Assembly (NCBI GenBank): GCA_002480525.1
Contig: DLCH01000071.1
Location: 69,233-133,232, forward strand
Length of the DNA: 64,000 nucleotides
Direction of reading: 5' to 3'
Origin: Gammaproteobacteria bacterium UBA7803
GTDB lineage: Bacteria; Pseudomonadota; Gammaproteobacteria; Pseudomonadales; Azotimanducaceae
Shown piece after piece: positions 60,652 to 64,000 of this stretch. A model generated the notes under the pieces. It made no database searches and was not told the origin of the DNA. It saw nothing but the letters and a program-made list of their open reading frames with translations. Both the position numbers and the translations under genes were made by a program. Position 1 is the first letter of the stretch. Every line of letters starts with the position of its first letter.

Positions 60652-61452
60652 TCAGCCGCTCCTCTCGTCAGTCGTCGGGTTCACCAGTTGGAAATCGTCG
60701 GCGTCCTGCCAGGCCGGGAAGCGCCGCCGGTAGTCCGCGAGCGCGTCGCCGTCCAGGGTCACGGTCAGCAGGCAAGCGTCGTCCCCCGCCTCCGCCAGGG
60801 TGCGCCCCTCGGGGTCGTAGACCGCGGAGCCGCCGGTATAGGGCACCTGGTTGCCGTCGGTGCCGACGATGTTCACACCGGCCGCGTAAGCCAGGTTCTC
60901 GATCGCCCGGGCCCGCAGCAGCGCGTTCCAGGCGGCCTGGCGCGGGGCCGGCCAGTTGGCCACCGCCAGCAGCAGATCGTAGTCGCCGCGGTTGCGCAGC
61001 CACACGGGAAACCGCAGGTCGTAGCAGACCAGCGGCAGGATGCGCCACTCGCCGAGCCGGACCACCGGTCGCGCCGTGCCGGCATCGTAGTGCTCGTGCT
61101 CGCCCGCCATGCGGAAACGGTGCCGCTTGTCGTAGCAGGCGACGGCGCCGTCCGGCGGCACCCAGAGAAACCGGTTGAAGCGGCGCCCGCCGTCCTCGAT
61201 CACCACGCTGCCGCACAGCGTCCGGCCCAGCGCCGCCGCCCGATCCCGCATCCAGGTGACGGTCGGGCCGTCCATGGGCTCGGCCACCTCGGCGGAGGCC
61301 ATGGTGAAGCCGGTGGAGAACATCTCCGGGAGCACCACGAGCTGGGCGGTCTCCGGAAGCGCCTCGAACCAGCGGTCGAAACGCGCGCGGTTCGCCGCCG
61401 GATCGTGCCAGGCGGTCTGCGTCTGGACGAGGCTGATCGTCAGAGGCTGCAC
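60652..61452 (-). CDS. Carbon-nitrogen hydrolase, YafV-type omega-amidase
   Basis: 266 residues from GTG 61452, chosen because QPLTISLVQTQTAWHDP is the conserved start. The nitrilase triad is E43 (VLPEMFSTGF), K109 (YDKRHRF) and C143 (LVCYDLRFP), all in the YafV-like context. It should hydrolyse alpha-ketoglutaramate or alpha-ketosuccinamate, the products of glutamine or asparagine transamination. It overlaps the methionine aminotransferase gene by 13 bp, completing the glutamine transaminase/omega-amidase pair. Confidence 0.92.
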   Translation of the reverse strand: MQPLTISLVQTQTAWHDPAANRARFDRWFEALPETAQLVVLPEMFSTGFTMASAEVAEPMDGPTVTWMRDRAAALGRTLCGSVVIEDGGRRFNRFLWVPPDGAVACYDKRHRFRMAGEHEHYDAGTARPVVRLGEWRILPLVCYDLRFPVWLRNRGDYDLLLAVANWPAPRQAAWNALLRARAIENLAYAAGVNIVGTDGNQVPYTGGSAVYDPEGRTLAEAGDDACLLTVTLDGDALADYRRRFPAWQDADDFQLVNPTTDERSG

Positions 61453-62627
61453 AGGATCTCCGCGCCCCGGGCCAGCGTCGCGTCGTCCTTGGCGAAGCAC
61501 AGCCGCAGCATCGTGTGTCCGGGGTCCGTCGCGTAGAACACGGACACGGGAATGGTCGCGACGCCCGCCTCCACCGTCAGCCGGCGCGCCAGCGCCGTGT
61601 CCGGCTCGTCGAACATGCCGCCGTAGTCCACGAGCTGGAAGTAGGTGCCGGCGCTCGGCACCACCGAGAACCGCGACCCGGCCAGCAGCTCCGCGAACCG
61701 GTCACGCTTGCGCTGATAGAACTCGCCGAGGCGCAGATGGTGTTCCGGGTGGGCGGTCAGAAAATCCGCCAGGCCGAGCTGCACCGGCGTGTTCGAGGTG
61801 AAGGTGACGTACTGGTGGACCCGCCGGAACTCCGCCGACAGCGCCCGGGGCGCCACGCAGTAGCCGATCTTCCAGCCGGTGGTGTGGTAGGTCTTGCCGA
61901 AGGACGACACCACGAAGCTGCGGGCGAACAGGTCCGGGTACCGGCACAGGCTCTCGTGGGCCACGCCGTCGAAGATGATGTGCTCGTAGACCTCGTCGGC
62001 CAGCAGGTAGATCTCCCGGCCGGCGGCGTCGGCCCGGGCCAGCACCGCGCGCAGCGCCTCGATGTCCTCGGGCAGCCACACCGCGCCGGTGGGGTTGTGC
62101 GGCGTGTTGGTGACGATCAGCCGCGTCCGCTCGTTGATCAGATCGGCCACCCGGTCCCAGTCCGGCCGGTAGGACGGCGGATGCATGGGCACGTGCCGGG
62201 TGATGCCGCCCTGCAGCGTGACGGCGGGCTCGTAGCTGTCGTAGGCCGGGTCGAACACGATCACCTCGTCCCCGGGCCGGACCACCGCCGCAATGGCGCA
62301 GAACAGGGCCTCGGTGGCGCCGGAGGTCACGGTGATCTCGTCGTCCGGGTCCGCCCGGCAGCCGTACAGGTCCGCCACCTTGGCCGCCACCGCCGCACGC
62401 AGCGGCGGCGCGCCCATGCTCGGCGCGTACTGGTTGTGGCCGTGGGTGAGGTAGTGCTGCACCCGCTCGAGCAGGTAGCGCGGGCCGTCGAAGTCGGGGA
62501 AGCCCTGGGACAGATTGAGCGCGCCCGCCTCCCGGGCCAGCTCCGACATGACCGTGAAGATCGTGGTGCCGACGCCGGGGAGCTTGCTCGCCGGGGCGAA
62601 GGCCGGGGACTGGGACGCGCGGGTCAT
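61440..62627 (-). CDS. Methionine (glutamine-dependent) aminotransferase, YbdL-like
   Basis: 395 residues, PLP fold type I. LNLSQGFPDFDGP at 38-50 is the YbdL/kynurenine-aminotransferase signature. N in TNTPHNPTGAVW (around 177-180), D in LADEVYEH, and the PLP lysine K245 in SSFGKTYHTTGWKIGY are intact. It would transaminate methionine or its keto acid, preferably with glutamine. Linked to omega-amidase, which pulls the reaction forward; this fits methionine salvage, and the SAM-cycle genes lie divergently. Confidence 0.93.
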   Translation of the reverse strand: MTRASQSPAFAPASKLPGVGTTIFTVMSELAREAGALNLSQGFPDFDGPRYLLERVQHYLTHGHNQYAPSMGAPPLRAAVAAKVADLYGCRADPDDEITVTSGATEALFCAIAAVVRPGDEVIVFDPAYDSYEPAVTLQGGITRHVPMHPPSYRPDWDRVADLINERTRLIVTNTPHNPTGAVWLPEDIEALRAVLARADAAGREIYLLADEVYEHIIFDGVAHESLCRYPDLFARSFVVSSFGKTYHTTGWKIGYCVAPRALSAEFRRVHQYVTFTSNTPVQLGLADFLTAHPEHHLRLGEFYQRKRDRFAELLAGSRFSVVPSAGTYFQLVDYGGMFDEPDTALARRLTVEAGVATIPVSVFYATDPGHTMLRLCFAKDDATLARGAEILCSL

Positions 62628-62688
62628 GGGAAGCCGGGAACTCCTGAATTCGTGCCGGGCGGAATTCTGACACAGGCGGCCCGCGATC

Positions 62689-62712
62689 CAATATCAAAAT
62701 ATTTTGATATTG
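62689..62712. promoter_or_regulatory. Perfect 24-bp palindrome, probable ArsR-type operator
   Basis: Each half is CAATATCAAAAT. The palindrome lies between the divergent aminotransferase (start 62627) and the ArsR-methyltransferase gene (start 62775). Being AT-only at its core in a GC-rich genome, it is also where a -10 would sit. Position and symmetry fit an auto-regulatory operator for the ArsR-type protein. Confidence 0.8.
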
Positions 62713-62774
62713 CTGTCAGGCATGCTAGTCTCGCCGCCTTCGATTTCACCGCCCCGCAGGAACGCCAGGGACCC

Positions 62775-63743
62775 ATGGCCGCCAATGCGTCCGTACAGCT
62801 CGCCGCGCCGGAGACCGGCTTCGAGGCCGTGGTCAGCGCCGCCAAGGCGCTGGCCGATCCGCTGCGCGCCAACGTCCTGAGAATCCTGAAGGACGATTCC
62901 TACGGGGTGCTCGAGCTGTGCCGGATCGTCGACGCCGCCCAGCCTGCGCTCAGCCATCATCTGAAGGTGCTCCACCAGGCCGGGCTGGTGGTGCGCCGGC
63001 GGGAAGGCAACAGCGTGTTCTACCGGCGCGCGCCGTCGCCGGCGCCCGCCCGGGCGGCCCTGCTCGACGCCGTCGACGAGGTGTCCCTGCCGGCGGATCA
63101 GCACGAGCGCATCGACGCGGTGCACGCCGAACGGCGGGACCGCAGCAACGCCTTCTTCGCCGCCCACGCCGACGACTTCGCGCGCAACCAGGCACGCATC
63201 TCGGAAGTGGGCGTGTACGCGGCCAGCGTCCTCGACACGATAGACCGGCTGGGCCTGTCGGCCGGGGCGGCGCTGGAGGTCGGGCCCGGTGACGGCGAGC
63301 TGCTGGCGGCGCTGGCCGGGCGCTTCGACCGCGCCGTCGGCGTCGACAGCGCCAGCGCCATGCTCGACCTGACCAGCGGCCGCCTCGACGGCCTGGACAA
63401 CGTCAGCCTGCTGCACGAGGACTTCCTGAGCCTGCCGGCGCGGCCGGACTACCGGTTCGTGCTGGCCGCCATGGTGGTGCACCACCAGGCCTCGCCCCAG
63501 CAGTTCTTCCGTCACGCCGCCCGGCTGCTCGAGGCCGGCGGCGTGCTGACGGTGGTGGAGCTGTGCCGGCACGACCACGAATGGGCCAAGACGGCCTGCG
63601 GAGACATCTGGCTGGGTTTCGAGCCCGAAGAGCTCGAGACCTGGGCCGCCAATGCCGGCCTCGCCGCCGGCGAAACCCAGTATCTGGCTCAGAAGAACGG
63701 CTTCCGGATCCAGATCCACACGTTCTCGAACGCGCAACCCTGA
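62775..63743 (+). CDS. ArsR-type regulator fused to a SAM methyltransferase
   Basis: 322 residues. Residues about 15-90 form an ArsR winged helix (ALADPLRANVLRILKDDSYGVLELCRIVDAAQPALSHHLKVL). Residues about 120-315 form a class I methyltransferase with motif I EVGPGDG (168-174). No metal-binding cysteines of ArsR/SmtB are evident. The gene precedes ahcY by nine bases, so the fused domain may sense SAM or SAH and control the SAM cycle, like SahR-type regulators. Whether it methylates anything is open. Confidence 0.88.
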   Translation: MAANASVQLAAPETGFEAVVSAAKALADPLRANVLRILKDDSYGVLELCRIVDAAQPALSHHLKVLHQAGLVVRRREGNSVFYRRAPSPAPARAALLDAVDEVSLPADQHERIDAVHAERRDRSNAFFAAHADDFARNQARISEVGVYAASVLDTIDRLGLSAGAALEVGPGDGELLAALAGRFDRAVGVDSASAMLDLTSGRLDGLDNVSLLHEDFLSLPARPDYRFVLAAMVVHHQASPQQFFRHAARLLEAGGVLTVVELCRHDHEWAKTACGDIWLGFEPEELETWAANAGLAAGETQYLAQKNGFRIQIHTFSNAQP

Positions 63744-63752
63744 GGAGACGCC

Positions 63753-64000
63753 ATGCCTGACTACAAAGTCGCCGACATCAACCTTGCCGAGTTCGGCCGC
63801 AAGGAAATCACCCTCGCCGAAAACGAGATGCCCGCACTCATGGCGCTGCGCGACAAGTACGGCGCCGAGCAGCCGCTCAAGGGCGCGAAGATCATCGGCT
63901 GCATCCACATGACGGTGCAGACCGCGGTGCTGATCGAGACCCTGGTCGCCCTGGGCGCCGAGGTGCGCTGGTCGTCCTGCAACATCTTCTCCACCCAGGA
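63753..64000 (+). CDS. ahcY: Adenosylhomocysteinase, N-terminal part (cut by window end)
   Basis: The first 82 residues are seen. YKVADINLAEFGRKEITLAENEMPALMALRDKYG, then KIIGCIHMTVQTAVLIETL, are highly conserved at the start of S-adenosylhomocysteine hydrolase, including the substrate-binding HMT segment. It splits SAH into adenosine and homocysteine. TGAGGAG ribosome site; overlaps the end of the preceding gene's operon spacing by nine bases, so the two are co-transcribed. Confidence 0.95.
   Translation, partial: MPDYKVADINLAEFGRKEITLAENEMPALMALRDKYGAEQPLKGAKIIGCIHMTVQTAVLIETLVALGAEVRWSSCNIFSTQ

Noticed and set aside
63744..63752. SAH or SAM riboswitch before ahcY
   Set aside because: Only nine bases separate ahcY from the previous gene, leaving no space for an aptamer.

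Overview
This is a gene-dense, very GC-rich stretch of a bacterial chromosome. The gene content points to a gammaproteobacterium: an OxyR with the E. coli-spaced cysteine pair, a cytochrome c5-type protein, tRNA 2-selenouridine synthase, a YafV-type omega-amidase next to a methionine aminotransferase, NnrU, MAPEG, REP-like palindromes, and a Fur-box-like and an OxyR-box-like site. I cannot name the genus. HMG-CoA synthase next to a type I isopentenyl diphosphate isomerase suggests a mevalonate route, which is unusual for this class. I saw no rRNA, tRNA, CRISPR array or transposase gene.

Layout. 1-10 kb: end of a membrane protein, a sodium/solute symporter, a TauD-type dioxygenase, a hybrid histidine kinase with a HIT protein, a thiolase, a DUF3108 gene whose 5' end is made of tandem REP units, a GST and a HAD phosphatase. 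10-18 kb: a GGDEF diguanylate cyclase, a 315-bp folded inverted-repeat element, then a reverse-strand operon for a gliding-type ABC exporter (ATPase, GldF-GldG fusion, DUF4340, PAP2). 18-30 kb: lipid and detoxification enzymes (NnrU, two SDRs, epoxide hydrolase, MAPEG, thioesterase, NUDIX, Hsp70-like, CaiB), MsrA, a Sel1-repeat lipoprotein and MnmH.

30.3-36.5 kb is the most distinctive region. A single reverse-strand operon runs LysR regulator, alpha/beta hydrolase, GH78-like protein with lost catalytic residues, nitrile hydratase beta, alpha (cobalt type) and activator. Most junctions are 4-base start/stop overlaps, and an AT-rich promoter with two interrupted palindromes precedes it. 36.6-46.9 kb holds a Rieske protein, TetR, a type 2 isoleucyl-tRNA synthetase, a luciferase-like oxidoreductase, an ATP-grasp protein, an MFS transporter and hydrolases.

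47-52 kb: idi and HMG-CoA synthase, then a VWA lipoprotein/ECF sigma/membrane protein module whose first ribosome site lies in a hairpin. 53-58.5 kb is an oxidative-stress and iron block: a MATE exporter behind a Fur-box-like site, a rubrerythrin/Fe-S/DUF3501 trio behind a good OxyR-type site, and oxyR itself. 59.6-64 kb: a frameshifted RluA-type gene, cytochrome c, omega-amidase with methionine aminotransferase, and an ArsR-methyltransferase fusion preceded by a perfect 24-bp palindrome and followed by ahcY, which runs off the window.
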